Part shown: positions 42,311-51,709 of the stretch, one piece after another
How the letters are laid out: each line of letters begins with the position of its first letter
How positions within the stretch are numbered: position 1 is the first letter of the stretch
NCBI RefSeq assembly: GCF_020042345.1
Contig: NZ_CP083387.1
Location: 2,604,001 to 2,668,000 of the forward strand
Reading direction: 5' to 3'
Length of the DNA stretch: 64,000 nucleotides
Source of the DNA: Arachidicoccus terrestris
GTDB lineage: Bacteria > Bacteroidota > Bacteroidia > Chitinophagales > Chitinophagaceae
Translations under genes and position numbers: made by a program
The notes under the pieces: generated by a model
What the model was told of the DNA's origin: nothing
Databases searched by the model: none
What the model saw: only the letters and a program-made list of their open reading frames with translations

Positions 42311-43894
42311 TTAATTTGGAGAATCTTCCAAATCGGGCGGCAATGGCACGATTAAGGAATCTGTAACGGCAGACTGCTGTGCTGCTTTAGCTTCGTCTAA
42401 CTTTTTAAATTGTTGTATGGTCGATATCAGCAGTGGAAGACTGTTTTGATTCTTATCCTTTAAGCGTAAAGTCATATCCATGGAAGAGTGATTGCCTTTG
42501 ATGTTCGTCGCTGAAAGATCCACATCTTCAAAAGTCTGTATAGCAAGATGTAAAGAGGCTGAGTCTGAAGTCTTTTCGCTGGCGGCCATCTGGGTAAGTA
42601 TGCCATTGATATCTGCATAGGCTACGCAGGTTTTGCCGGAAAAATCGACATTCTTAGGATATTCCATCTGGCCCGTACCCGAAACATAGGCCGTGGCAAT
42701 GTCTTTGTCCGTGCTGAACACAATGGATTTGTCGTCTGAATGAAATGACCAGCTATCTTCAGCCTTCATGCCTTTAGGCACCCACTGGCCATTTATCTGC
42801 TCCACAGCCCCCATTTTCGCCATCGCACCCATTACCTTGTCAAAACTTGATTTATCGCCGATGGGAACGACGGTCAATATTTTGGGCGTGGAGGGAGCCA
42901 TCGAGCTACCGGTAGCAGACTGCATTGCCAGGGCAATCTCTCCGGAAAATGCTTTGGCCACGTCATCCAGCGTGATGCCCAGATTCTTCATATAACCTTC
43001 GATCATGCTGGTAACACCGGCGTAGTCCAGAAAACTAAAAATCTGTTTGAGATTCAGTGAGACCTGAAACAGGCCCAGAGGTTTGCCTGGGAAATGGGCC
43101 AGTACCGCTTTATTGATATTTTCTGAGGGGTTCTTTTTGATAAGGTCCTCGACTGTTTTATTATAATAGCAGTCGCCGTTCATGACAATTTCGCCTTTTT
43201 CAAAATTCAGTGTCGCTCCCCAGTAGTTACCTTTGATCAGATCAGATATTTTGGTCATGGATAACATGGGAATGCCTGTCATTCCATCACGACTGCTGGA
43301 ATAAATGCTGACATCTCCAGTGCCGTTGAGGATCTTGATCGCTGTTTTATCATCCGTAAGTGAAGAATCCTTTTTGATATGGAATAAGGAAGGTATCTGT
43401 ACGGCTATATCTTTCCCCGCATAAAAAGTGATGATTTTATCATTCCATACGTATGCGGTATTATCGTCAAGCAATAAATAGCTGTAATCGTCCTTTTTGA
43501 CGATACTCTTGTCCGGTTTAATAGTAACCAGTTCTTTTTCGAAGCCTGGTCTGTCACTGATTTGGCCGACAACACCAATTAAAACATCCTTGCCGGTCAT
43601 CATGGACGATTTATACTTGAAAAAAGTTAAGACCGGAACTTTTAAATTGAGGTAGGGCAGTAGCGCAAATGAGCTATCCTGCGTTTTAAGTTCATTCATT
43701 AAGGAGTCCAGGTTAAAATTGCCGTCTTTTAGCTTGTCGTGCATTTGTTTGACATTAAAAGACAGGACAACATTGGCATCTTTAGGGATATAAGCCATCC
43801 CAGGATTGGCAGATTTATGACAGGCGCTGAATATCAGAGAGATAAATAAAATAAGCAGCGTGCCATAAAGAGATTGTATTCTTTTTTTCATCAT
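42311..43894 (-). CDS. DUF4836 family lipoprotein
   Basis: This 527-residue lipoprotein has a lipobox IFSAC (Cys25). The next stretch, MAYIPKDANVVLSFNVKQMH, is the typical start of DUF4836 proteins, a Bacteroidota family without assigned function. The protein consists of repeated modules in which a predicted helix follows beta-strands. Examples are GKDVLIGVVGQISDRPGFEK in the first half, and ILTVVPIGDKSSFDKVMGAM in the second. The internal repetition suggests two similar domains. It is monocistronic, with a -7-like CAAATGTA (TACATTTG on the coding strand) at 43966-43973, 72 bp upstream. Confidence 0.85.
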   Translation of the reverse strand: MMKKRIQSLYGTLLILFISLIFSACHKSANPGMAYIPKDANVVLSFNVKQMHDKLKDGNFNLDSLMNELKTQDSSFALLPYLNLKVPVLTFFKYKSSMMTGKDVLIGVVGQISDRPGFEKELVTIKPDKSIVKKDDYSYLLLDDNTAYVWNDKIITFYAGKDIAVQIPSLFHIKKDSSLTDDKTAIKILNGTGDVSIYSSSRDGMTGIPMLSMTKISDLIKGNYWGATLNFEKGEIVMNGDCYYNKTVEDLIKKNPSENINKAVLAHFPGKPLGLFQVSLNLKQIFSFLDYAGVTSMIEGYMKNLGITLDDVAKAFSGEIALAMQSATGSSMAPSTPKILTVVPIGDKSSFDKVMGAMAKMGAVEQINGQWVPKGMKAEDSWSFHSDDKSIVFSTDKDIATAYVSGTGQMEYPKNVDFSGKTCVAYADINGILTQMAASEKTSDSASLHLAIQTFEDVDLSATNIKGNHSSMDMTLRLKDKNQNSLPLLISTIQQFKKLDEAKAAQQSAVTDSLIVPLPPDLEDSPN

Positions 43895-44144
43895 GAATCG
43901 GGAATTTTTTAAAAGGCTTAACAGCTTTGGGTGAAGTTTTTGATATTTTCAGTAATCATCCAATACAAATGTAAAAAGATGTATTGAATAAAAGCGACTT
44001 AGGCAGGTTTAAATTACAATTTCGTCAAAAATAAAACGAGATTCGTATATTATATTATTATTTTATCCTTAAGTATAATCTATTTATCTATTTTTGTGCC
44101 TGCAAAAATCAAACGTTAGATTATCCGGGTTTTAAATTTTTTCA

Positions 44145-44942
44145 ATGATCCAACCGCATACCTATATTCACTCGGGTGCAAAACTGGCCCCGAATGTAAA
44201 AGTTGACCCATTTTCCGTTATCCATCCTGATGTTGTGATCGGTGAAGGAACATGGATTGGCAGTAATGTGACCATTATGGACGGAGCCCGTATCGGGAAG
44301 AACTGTCGAATATTCCCTGGCGCTATTATTTCAGCGATACCACAGGATTTAAAATTCGACGGAGAGTCTACGACGGTTGAGATCGGTGATAATACGACCA
44401 TCAGGGAGTTCGTGAGTATTAACCGGGGTACGGTGGACCGCCACAAAACCGTGATTGGAAGTAATTGTCTGGTAATGGCCTATAGTCATATCGCTCACGA
44501 TTGTATTATTGGTAATCATTGTATTTTGAGCAATAACACGCAGCTGGCTGGTCATGTTGTCATGGGAGACTGGGCTATTATTGCAGGGATGTCTGCAGTG
44601 CACCAATTCTCAAAGATCGGGGCACACGCCTATATTGGGGGTGGTAGCCTGGTCAGTAAAGATGTGCCTCCATATATAAAGGCGATTCGCCAGCCGTTAA
44701 CCTATGGTGGTGTGAATAGCGTTGGTCTGAAGAGAAGAGGATACACATTGGTGCAGATTAATGAGATTCTGGATATCTACCGTGTTATTTACAATCAAGG
44801 GCTTAATACAACCCAGGCCCTGGAATACATAGAACAAGAGTTTAGAGCCAGCGATGAGCGTGATGAAATTATCTCCTTTATCAGAGAAAGCGAGCGTGGC
44901 ATCGTAAAACGTGGTACCAAAGGCGGTGCCATTGAGGAATGA
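44145..44942 (+). CDS. lpxA: Acyl-ACP--UDP-N-acetylglucosamine O-acyltransferase
   Basis: LpxA catalyses the first step of lipid A biosynthesis, placing a 3-hydroxyacyl chain on UDP-GlcNAc. The 265-residue protein is a hexapeptide-repeat left-handed beta-helix over residues 1-190, with a C-terminal helical part. The catalytic histidine corresponds to His118 in HIAHDCIIGNHCIL. Other conserved segments are FPGAIISAIPQDLKFDGEST and VNSVGLKRRGY. A TATTTTTG box (44089-44096) about 50 bp upstream fits the -7 promoter element. The stop codon overlaps the start of the ABC ATPase gene (ATGA), so the two are translationally coupled. Confidence 0.97.
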   Translation: MIQPHTYIHSGAKLAPNVKVDPFSVIHPDVVIGEGTWIGSNVTIMDGARIGKNCRIFPGAIISAIPQDLKFDGESTTVEIGDNTTIREFVSINRGTVDRHKTVIGSNCLVMAYSHIAHDCIIGNHCILSNNTQLAGHVVMGDWAIIAGMSAVHQFSKIGAHAYIGGGSLVSKDVPPYIKAIRQPLTYGGVNSVGLKRRGYTLVQINEILDIYRVIYNQGLNTTQALEYIEQEFRASDERDEIISFIRESERGIVKRGTKGGAIEE

Positions 44943-45607
44943 GTTTCATGAATATTACCCTGGATAACGCTGGTAAAAGATTCAATCGTGACTGGATTTT
45001 CAGATCACTAAGCTACCGGTTTGAAACCGGTAAAGCCTACGCTATCATAGGGAATAACGGAAGTGGAAAGAGTACCTTACTGCAAAGTATCGGTGGCGCA
45101 ACGGAGTTAAGTGAAGGAGCGCTTTCATGGCAAACTGCCACAGATAATTCAAATACAACCATCTCACAGGAACATATACATCGTTATTTAAGTATTGTTG
45201 CTCCCTATCTGGAAGTGATTGAAGAGATGACTGCCAGGGAATTTTTAGATTTTCACAGTAGCTTCAAACCATTACTCTCTGACTTTACCACTCAACAAGT
45301 GTTAGAAGCGGTACAATTAAAAAATGCGGCTGCCAAACAGATCCGCTATTTTTCAAGCGGAATGAAGCAGCGCATTAAGCTGGCACAGGGACTGTTTACA
45401 GATGTGCCGGTTATTTTGCTGGACGAACCCTGTTCCAATATGGACAGTGCTGGTTTTGAACTGTATCAATCACTCATCAGTCGTTTTACCAGGGATCGGC
45501 TGGTGATCGTCAGCAGTAATGATGCAGAGGAATATGGATTCTGTAGGGAAAAAATTGATATCCGGGATTATAAAAATTCGCCTGCAAACATTAAAAAGGA
45601 AATGTAG
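44939..45607 (+). CDS. ABC transporter ATP-binding protein coupled to lpxA
   Basis: This 222-residue ABC ATPase overlaps lpxA by four bases. Walker A is GNNGSGKST (residues 39-47), the signature is FSSGMKQR instead of LSGGQ, and Walker B is VILLDEP. At the H-loop position, where His is usual, there is Asn in VIVSSNDAEEYGFC. An alternative start ATG lies at 44948. There is no adjacent permease gene, so its membrane partner must be encoded elsewhere or it acts without one. The lpxA coupling suggests a role connected with lipid A or envelope export, but this is inference. I recall similar ABC proteins next to lpxA in other Bacteroidota. Confidence 0.88.
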   Translation: MSFMNITLDNAGKRFNRDWIFRSLSYRFETGKAYAIIGNNGSGKSTLLQSIGGATELSEGALSWQTATDNSNTTISQEHIHRYLSIVAPYLEVIEEMTAREFLDFHSSFKPLLSDFTTQQVLEAVQLKNAAAKQIRYFSSGMKQRIKLAQGLFTDVPVILLDEPCSNMDSAGFELYQSLISRFTRDRLVIVSSNDAEEYGFCREKIDIRDYKNSPANIKKEM

Positions 45608-45634
45608 CTAAAATAGAAGCTTGTTAACCTATTG

Positions 45635-46126
45635 TTACAGCTCGTCGGTGAAGTTTTGTTCCAATGCTTTTAATAATTTTTCCAGATATTGCTGGTCTGT
45701 TGTATCAAAATGAGAGAGATACTCACTATCAACATCCAGGACACCGATGACCTTCCCATTAAAATGGAGGGGCAGGACAATCTCAGACTTGCTGGCACTA
45801 CTACAGGCGATATGCCCCGGAAATTGATTCACGTCTTCAACGATCATCACTCTATCTTCCAGCCAGGCAGTTCCACAGACACCGCGACCGGGAGCGATTC
45901 GGGTACAGGCAATCGGTCCCTGGAAAGGCCCCAGTACTAACTGGTTGCGTCTGACGATATAAAAACCCACCCACCACCAGTTAAACTGCTCTTTTAAAGC
46001 GGAAGAAATATTCGCCATATTGGCGATCATATCTGCTTCTCCTGAAATAATTGCGCTAATCTGCGGTAGCAGGCTTTCGTACTTTTCTTCTTTCGTACCT
46101 TCTATAATGACAATGCTTTCTGACAT
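45635..46126 (-). CDS. Free methionine-(R)-sulfoxide reductase (GAF domain)
   Basis: This 163-residue GAF-domain protein matches the fRMsr family, which reduces free L-methionine-(R)-sulfoxide as part of oxidative-stress repair. The three catalytic or resolving cysteines are conserved at Cys74 (PIACTRI), Cys84 (GVCGTA) and Cys108 (GHIACSSAS), the same spacing as Cys84, 94 and 118 of the E. coli enzyme. Further family segments are FNWWWVGFYIV and LPLHFNGKVIGVLDVDSEY. It is convergent with the lpxA unit and lies downstream of the two-component genes on the same strand, 29 bp after the response-regulator stop codon, so co-transcription is possible. Confidence 0.92.
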   Translation of the reverse strand: MSESIVIIEGTKEEKYESLLPQISAIISGEADMIANMANISSALKEQFNWWWVGFYIVRRNQLVLGPFQGPIACTRIAPGRGVCGTAWLEDRVMIVEDVNQFPGHIACSSASKSEIVLPLHFNGKVIGVLDVDSEYLSHFDTTDQQYLEKLLKALEQNFTDEL

Positions 46127-46155
46127 ATTGAATGATTGACCTGCAAAATTATATA

Positions 46156-46881
46156 TTATAAGCTCATCATTTCCTTAAATTTTGCTGATTGCCTTCTGCT
46201 GACTTCTATCTTTTCACCATTCTTGAGTTCCAGTAATAAACCCCCATTAAAATAAGGCTCGATACGGGAGATCCATTTAAGATTGACAATGTGCTTGCGG
46301 TTGACCCGGAAAAAATGATGTTCGTCCAGCCTTTCTTCCAGCGCGTTTAGTGATTTTAGGATCAGGGGCTTATAGTTATCAAAATAAACTTTGGCATAGT
46401 TGCCGGCGCTTTCAAATAAGCGGACATCCGCCAACTTGACAAACCAGCATTTATCACCGTCCTTAACAAAGAATTGTTCGTTCTCTGTGAGCACGGTCTT
46501 GTTTTCTTTTTGCAGGGTCTGGACACCTACGTGTAAGGTCAGTTTCTGGATCGCTTCCGCAAGGCGCTTGGAGTCGATAGGTTTGAGTAGGTAGTCCAAA
46601 GCATTGACTTCAAAAGCTTTTAAGGCGTATTCATCAAAAGCCGTTGTGAAGATTACCTTGGGGGCGCTCATGAGTTCACTGAGCAGCTCAAATCCGTTTT
46701 TTCCCGGCATCTGGATGTCCAGAAAGATCAGATCCGGATTGTGCTCGTGAATTTTCTCGATGGCTTCTTTACTGTTTTGTGCTTCATCCAGAATCTCTAT
46801 TTCGGGGTAGGCCTGCAATAGCTTCTTTAGCTCGGCTCTTGCAGGTCTTTCGTCATCTATTATGATTGCTTTGATCAGCAT
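46156..46881 (-). CDS. LytTR-family response regulator
   Basis: This 241-residue response regulator has a receiver domain followed by a LytTR DNA-binding domain. The phospho-acceptor is Asp55 in LIFLDIQMPG, with the acidic pair Asp9-Asp10 and Lys100 in LLKP. The C-terminal ~110 residues carry KCWFVKLADVRLFESAGNYA and LDEHHFFRVNRKHIVNLKWI, typical of LytTR domains. The cognate kinase is encoded upstream on the same strand, 12 bp away. It probably binds direct repeats near its target promoters. Targets are not known. Confidence 0.95.
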   Translation of the reverse strand: MLIKAIIIDDERPARAELKKLLQAYPEIEILDEAQNSKEAIEKIHEHNPDLIFLDIQMPGKNGFELLSELMSAPKVIFTTAFDEYALKAFEVNALDYLLKPIDSKRLAEAIQKLTLHVGVQTLQKENKTVLTENEQFFVKDGDKCWFVKLADVRLFESAGNYAKVYFDNYKPLILKSLNALEERLDEHHFFRVNRKHIVNLKWISRIEPYFNGGLLLELKNGEKIEVSRRQSAKFKEMMSL

Positions 46882-46893
46882 GGTTTGTGGGTT

Positions 46894-47949
46894 TTATGGA
46901 TTAGCGGTTATTTCATGTTCGATAGCCGGGATTTTAATGTCCACGACAACCGTATCGTGATCGGATTGATAAATAGAGAAGCTGGCTTGATCTCCAAATA
47001 GTAATTGTAATCTGTTGCGGGTGCTCTTAATCCCAAAGCTATCGCTTTTTTCCCGCAGGACTAATTTTCCCGTATTTTCAATGCGCAGATGCAATATGTT
47101 GTTTTGCGCTGTCGCGGAAATCTCGATGACACCACCTTCGATCTGGTGACTGATACCGTGTTTAATACTGTTTTCAACCAAGGTCTGCAGCATCATCGGA
47201 GGTACCTGAAAATCATATGCTGCGGGCGCGAGTGACCACTTGACTTCCAGCCTTTCTTCAAAACGGATCTTCTCCAGTTCTAAGTAAGACTGTACGATCT
47301 CTATTTCTGAAGATAATCTGGTGGTGCTGATATTCTCTGCATGCATGCTGCTGCGCAGTAGTTTGCTGAGTTCGGTAATAGCGTACCGGGCCTGGTCCGG
47401 ATTCTCATCTACCAAATACCGAATGCTGTTTAAGGCATTAAAAATAAAATGGGGATTGATATGTGCTTTGATGGTCTTCAGCTGCAATTCTTTTACGACG
47501 GATTCCAGCCTTGCCTTATCCAGAATCTCTTTATTGCTTTTAACAACATAGTGGTAGGCAAAATAAAGGAGGTTCCATATCAGGATAATCGCAAAATTAC
47601 CAACCCAGACCAAAAACAGAAGTGATTCTTTATGAGCAGATCTGCTAGGCACTTTAAAGAAGACATCGATCGCCTGGCTGCAGATGGTGTTAATAAGAGA
47701 GACGATAATCGCCGAGACAAACAGAAATATGATCTGGCCGGATAAGCGTTTCTGCAATATGCCTAATCGAATGATAATAAATCGTAATATTGATGTGATC
47801 AGAATGAGGCAGATAACTTCCATTCCGCCTACCAGTAAAAAGTTGGGCAGAATCCGCGGTGCAATGCTCAGATACAGAAAGCTGACTATGACATAATAAC
47901 AGAGCCATCCGAGGATCTGCACAGGCCAAAATATGGGAATCTTTTTCAT
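46894..47949 (-). CDS. LytS/YehU-type sensor histidine kinase
   Basis: This 351-residue membrane kinase has four or five N-terminal hydrophobic segments (up to about residue 135). The His_kinase family domain follows, with the phospho-acceptor His in KAHINPHFIFNALNSIRYL (about residue 167). The ATP-binding part includes MMLQTLVENSIKHGI and FGIKSTRNRLQLLFG. The ATG at 47949 is preferred; a GTG at 47952 would add one residue. Proteins of this type act with LytTR regulators such as the one encoded downstream. It is divergent from dxs, with 280 bp between them. Confidence 0.93.
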   Translation of the reverse strand: MKKIPIFWPVQILGWLCYYVIVSFLYLSIAPRILPNFLLVGGMEVICLILITSILRFIIIRLGILQKRLSGQIIFLFVSAIIVSLINTICSQAIDVFFKVPSRSAHKESLLFLVWVGNFAIILIWNLLYFAYHYVVKSNKEILDKARLESVVKELQLKTIKAHINPHFIFNALNSIRYLVDENPDQARYAITELSKLLRSSMHAENISTTRLSSEIEIVQSYLELEKIRFEERLEVKWSLAPAAYDFQVPPMMLQTLVENSIKHGISHQIEGGVIEISATAQNNILHLRIENTGKLVLREKSDSFGIKSTRNRLQLLFGDQASFSIYQSDHDTVVVDIKIPAIEHEITANP

Positions 47950-48152
47950 CACTTTCCAAAGTTACATAAGATACCGGCTGATGACGTTGTTTTTACACCA
48001 ATGGTTAATAGGCAGTACAAGGTGCTCTTGCTGCCGTAGTTGATTGAAAATGCCCGTTTTTTTAGAGATAACCTACCAGAACAGTCCGCAATACACAAGG
48101 TATCCGGGAGGATACTGGCATTATTTTGGCGATCTGACAGGTGGTTGAGCGC

Positions 48153-48172
48153 ATAAATTGAGCATAAATTGC
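48153..48172 (+). promoter_or_regulatory. Paired 9-bp direct repeats at the dxs promoter
   Basis: CATAAATTG occurs at 48153-48161 and again at 48164-48172, 11 bp apart (one helical turn). The second copy ends in the TTG that serves as the -33 element of the dxs promoter, so a protein bound here would compete with or contact RNA polymerase. Confidence 0.45.
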
Positions 48173-48200
48173 CTGAATTTGGCCGAATATTGTACTTTTA
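48170..48200 (+). promoter_or_regulatory. Candidate dxs promoter
   Basis: TTG at 48170-48172 and TACTTTTA at 48193-48200 (one mismatch to TAnnTTTG) are 20 bp apart. Transcription would start near 48206, about 24 nt before the dxs ATG. Confidence 0.55.
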
Positions 48201-48229
48201 CAGCTTCAAAGTAAACCTGGAATAAGCAA

Positions 48230-50194
48230 ATGCAAATGCAGATCGAACCCGGCGCCTTACTGAAGACGATCAATAGTCCCGAGGACCTAAAGAAACTGGA
48301 TGCTTCTCAGCTACATCAGGTATGTGAGGAGTTGAGGCAATATATTATTGATGTGGTAAGTGTCCACGGAGGGCATTTTGCAGCTAGTCTGGGTGTCGTT
48401 GAATTGACGGTAGCCTTACATTATATTTACAATACGCCTTATGATCAGCTGGTCTGGGATGTCGGTCATCAGGCCTATGGCCATAAGATCCTGACTGGCC
48501 GAAGAGATAATTTCTATACGAACAGAAAATATAAAGGACTAAGCGGCTTTCCTAAGCGCAGTGAAAGCCCTTATGATACTTTCGGAGTGGGGCATTCCTC
48601 GACTTCAATATCTGCGGCTTTAGGTATGGCCATTGCGGCTAAGTATAAAGCTGAGGATCGCAAATCTGTGGCTATTATAGGGGATGGGGCATTAACCGCC
48701 GGTATTGCCTTTGAGGCTATGAATCATGCCGGTGTCAGCGATGCGGATATGCTGATCATTCTCAATGATAACAACATGAGTATCGACCCCAATGTCGGGG
48801 CACTCAAAGAATATCTGACCGATATTTCTGTATCAAGGACCTATAATAAGTTTAAGGAAGATGTCTGGAACGCGCTGGGTAAACTGCCTATTGGGAAAGG
48901 CTTGACCCGGGCTATGGCCAGTAAGCTGGCTGATAGCCTGAAAGGTATGGTCAACAAAAGTTCCAATTTATTCGAATCCTTTAAGATCCGGTATTTTGGC
49001 CCTATAGATGGACATAATATTACCAATCTCGTGGCTACACTGAAAGAACTAAAGAAGATTCCGGGTCCTAAGATCCTGCATATTATTACAGTGAAAGGCA
49101 AGGGCTATGCCCCTGCAGAAAAGGAGCAGACTAAATGGCATGCACCCGGGCTATTTGATAAAATCACCGGCGAAATCTATAAAAAGAAATTTGAAGTCGC
49201 ACAGCCTCCCAAATACCAGGATGTCTTCGGGCATACCTTGGTTGAGTTGGCTGAGCAAAATCCTTTGGTAATGGGTGTTACACCGGCTATGCCGAGTGGC
49301 TGTTCCATGAAATTTATGATGGAAGCGATGCCGGACCGGGCCTTTGATGTGGGTATCTGTGAGCAGCATGCCGTAACAGTGTCCGCCGGTATGGCTACCC
49401 AAGGGTTGAAGGTATTCTGTAATATCTACTCTTCTTTTATGCAGCGGGCGTTTGACCAGGTAGTGCATGATGTAGCTATTCAGAAGCTGCCAGTAATCAT
49501 TTGCCTGGACAGAGCCGGTTTGGTAGGCGAAGATGGCCCAACACATCATGGCGCCTACGATATTGCATATTTCCGTTGTATTCCCAATATGGTACTCTCT
49601 GCACCCATGAATGAACAAGAGCTGCGCAATCTGATGTATACAGCACAGCTGGAGAAGACAGATTTTCCAATGGTCATTCGCTATCCCAGAGGCAATGGTG
49701 TTATGCCAGACTGGAAAAAATCTCTTCAGGAAATAGAGATCGGGAAAGGCCGCCGTCTGAAAGAAGGAAAAGACCTGGCAATCCTAACCTACGGGCATCC
49801 GGGTAATTTTGCCGCAGCAGCCATCAGAGAGGTGGCCGGCGAGGGAATAGAGCCTGCGCACTACGATATGCGCTTTTGCAAACCATTAGATGAGGACTTA
49901 CTTCATGAAGTCTTCCAGAACTATGATAAGATCATTACGGTTGAAGATGGTACCGTTAAGGGTGGGTTCGGCAGTGCCATACTGGAATTTATGGCCACAC
50001 ACCATTATCAGGCTACGGTAGAGATCATGGGAATACCTGACAGGATCGTGGAACATGGTACGCCAAAGGAACTCATCGCGGAATCAGGTTTTGACACCAC
50101 AGCCATCAGTGCTAAAATCCGTGAAATGCTTGCATCCTCGCAGGCCACAGCTAAAACGGAGGTGATCCGGTCGGATTATAAGCCTCAATCTTAG
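48230..50194 (+). CDS. dxs: 1-deoxy-D-xylulose-5-phosphate synthase
   Basis: Dxs condenses pyruvate with glyceraldehyde 3-phosphate to start the MEP pathway for isoprenoids and supply thiamine and pyridoxal precursors. The 654-residue protein shows the ThDP-binding GDG motif at 151-153 (GDGALTAGIAFEAMNHAG) and the following LNDNNMSI. The catalytic glutamate lies in the GICEQHAVTVSAGMA segment of the transketolase-like pyrimidine domain. A C-terminal transketolase domain follows. A second ATG at 48236 is possible and changes two residues. It is about 20 residues longer than E. coli Dxs at the ends. Confidence 0.97.
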   Translation: MQMQIEPGALLKTINSPEDLKKLDASQLHQVCEELRQYIIDVVSVHGGHFAASLGVVELTVALHYIYNTPYDQLVWDVGHQAYGHKILTGRRDNFYTNRKYKGLSGFPKRSESPYDTFGVGHSSTSISAALGMAIAAKYKAEDRKSVAIIGDGALTAGIAFEAMNHAGVSDADMLIILNDNNMSIDPNVGALKEYLTDISVSRTYNKFKEDVWNALGKLPIGKGLTRAMASKLADSLKGMVNKSSNLFESFKIRYFGPIDGHNITNLVATLKELKKIPGPKILHIITVKGKGYAPAEKEQTKWHAPGLFDKITGEIYKKKFEVAQPPKYQDVFGHTLVELAEQNPLVMGVTPAMPSGCSMKFMMEAMPDRAFDVGICEQHAVTVSAGMATQGLKVFCNIYSSFMQRAFDQVVHDVAIQKLPVIICLDRAGLVGEDGPTHHGAYDIAYFRCIPNMVLSAPMNEQELRNLMYTAQLEKTDFPMVIRYPRGNGVMPDWKKSLQEIEIGKGRRLKEGKDLAILTYGHPGNFAAAAIREVAGEGIEPAHYDMRFCKPLDEDLLHEVFQNYDKIITVEDGTVKGGFGSAILEFMATHHYQATVEIMGIPDRIVEHGTPKELIAESGFDTTAISAKIREMLASSQATAKTEVIRSDYKPQS

Positions 50195-50333
50195 CGCTGT
50201 CAAACCAAAGTAGATAAGTTATACTCACCCGGGTGGTCAGACAATAAGATGCACAATCGCGGGGGATGATTTGTTTTTTCCTATGTATAGCCACATACCG
50301 TTGATGTATCAGGAGTCATACATTTTGAGGACA

Positions 50334-50369
50334 TTTGTTCTAAATACTACATTTATCCCTGTACCTTTG
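50334..50369 (+). promoter_or_regulatory. Candidate serS promoter
   Basis: TTTG at 50334-50337 and TACCTTTG at 50362-50369 match the Bacteroidota promoter elements. The 24-bp spacing is one or two bases longer than usual. The serS ATG is 41 bp after the -7 element. Confidence 0.5.
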
Positions 50370-50409
50370 CTGCAATTTCAATTTCCTTTATTTTTGATAT
50401 TATACTATT

Positions 50410-51684
50410 ATGTTACAGGTAGCATTATTAAGACAGGACCCGGAGGCGGTCAAGCGCAAATTAAGCATTAAGAATTTTCAGGAGATCAGCCTGGTGGACG
50501 AGATCATTCAACTCGATGATGAAAGAAAATCCACGCAAGCCAGATTTGATGAAGTCCAGTCCAAAATAAATGCTGCTTCAAAGAACATAGGTGCCTTAAT
50601 GGCGCAGGGTAAAAAACAGGAAGCCGATACCCTGAAAGCAGAGATTACTGCGCTGAAACCGACACTGGAGCCTATTAAAGCCCGTTATACAGAGATCGAA
50701 GACACGCTTTTTAATAAATTAGTACTACTGCCTAATTTGCCACAGGATGAAGTGCCTGCGGGCAAAAGCGCAGACGATAATGAGATTGTTCGTCAAAACG
50801 GGGAGACGCTGCTTCCGGCGGGCGGTAATCAACCACATTGGGACCTGATTCAAAGTTACGAACTGGTTGACTTTGAGACGGGGGCGAAAATTACAGGAAG
50901 AGGATTTCCTGTGTATACAGGGCAAGGGGCTAAGTTCCAGAGAGCGTTAATCCAGTATTTTCTGGACTTTAATACCGAAGCAGGATACAGAGAGTTTATT
51001 CCGCCGTTTATGGTGAATGAGGCATCTGCTTTCGCTACCGGACAGCTGCCTGATAAGGAAGGACAGATGTATCACGTAACAGAAGATAATTTTTATTTGA
51101 TTCCTACTGCAGAAGTACCCGTGACCAATATTTACAGAGACGTCATTTTGCAACAGGAAGAGCTTCCTCTTAAGCTTACAGCATATTCCCCTTGCTTTAG
51201 AAGAGAGGCGGGCAGCTTTGGTAAAGACGTACGTGGACTGAATCGTGTACACCAGTTTGAAAAGGTCGAGATTATTCAGATTACGCATCCGGATAAATCT
51301 AATGAAGCGTTCCAGCAAATGGTGACTCATGTAGAAAAACTATTACAGTCACTGGAATTGCCTTATCGGATTCTCAGGCTCTGTGGCGCAGACATGAGTT
51401 TTACCAGCGCGGTTACCTATGATTTTGAAGTATTCAGCGGTGCGCAGGAACGTTGGCTGGAGGTGAGTAGCGTCAGCAATTTTGAGACCTATCAAGCCAA
51501 CCGCTTAAAATGCCGTTTCAAAAATGAGGCGGGCAAGACGCAATTGGTGCATACCCTGAACGGAAGTTCACTGGCCTTACCAAGAATAGTCGCAGCCTTG
51601 CTGGAAAATAACCAAACGCCCGTCGGCATCCGCATTCCTCAGGTACTGAGACCTTATTTTGGCAAGGAGCTGATCACTAAATAG
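50410..51684 (+). CDS. serS: Serine--tRNA ligase
   Basis: SerRS charges tRNA-Ser. The 424-residue protein has an N-terminal two-helix coiled-coil arm (about residues 30-100, with QSKINAASKNIGALMAQGKK) that contacts the long variable arm of the tRNA. The class II catalytic domain follows, with FRREAGSFGKDVRGLNRVHQ for motif 2 and NGSSLALPRIVAALLENNQT for motif 3. Length and order are standard. It is followed by a convergent NamZ-like gene with only 25 bp between the two stop codons. Confidence 0.98.
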   Translation: MLQVALLRQDPEAVKRKLSIKNFQEISLVDEIIQLDDERKSTQARFDEVQSKINAASKNIGALMAQGKKQEADTLKAEITALKPTLEPIKARYTEIEDTLFNKLVLLPNLPQDEVPAGKSADDNEIVRQNGETLLPAGGNQPHWDLIQSYELVDFETGAKITGRGFPVYTGQGAKFQRALIQYFLDFNTEAGYREFIPPFMVNEASAFATGQLPDKEGQMYHVTEDNFYLIPTAEVPVTNIYRDVILQQEELPLKLTAYSPCFRREAGSFGKDVRGLNRVHQFEKVEIIQITHPDKSNEAFQQMVTHVEKLLQSLELPYRILRLCGADMSFTSAVTYDFEVFSGAQERWLEVSSVSNFETYQANRLKCRFKNEAGKTQLVHTLNGSSLALPRIVAALLENNQTPVGIRIPQVLRPYFGKELITK

Positions 51685-51709
51685 ATAATGATCCATTTAT
51701 TTATCGCAG

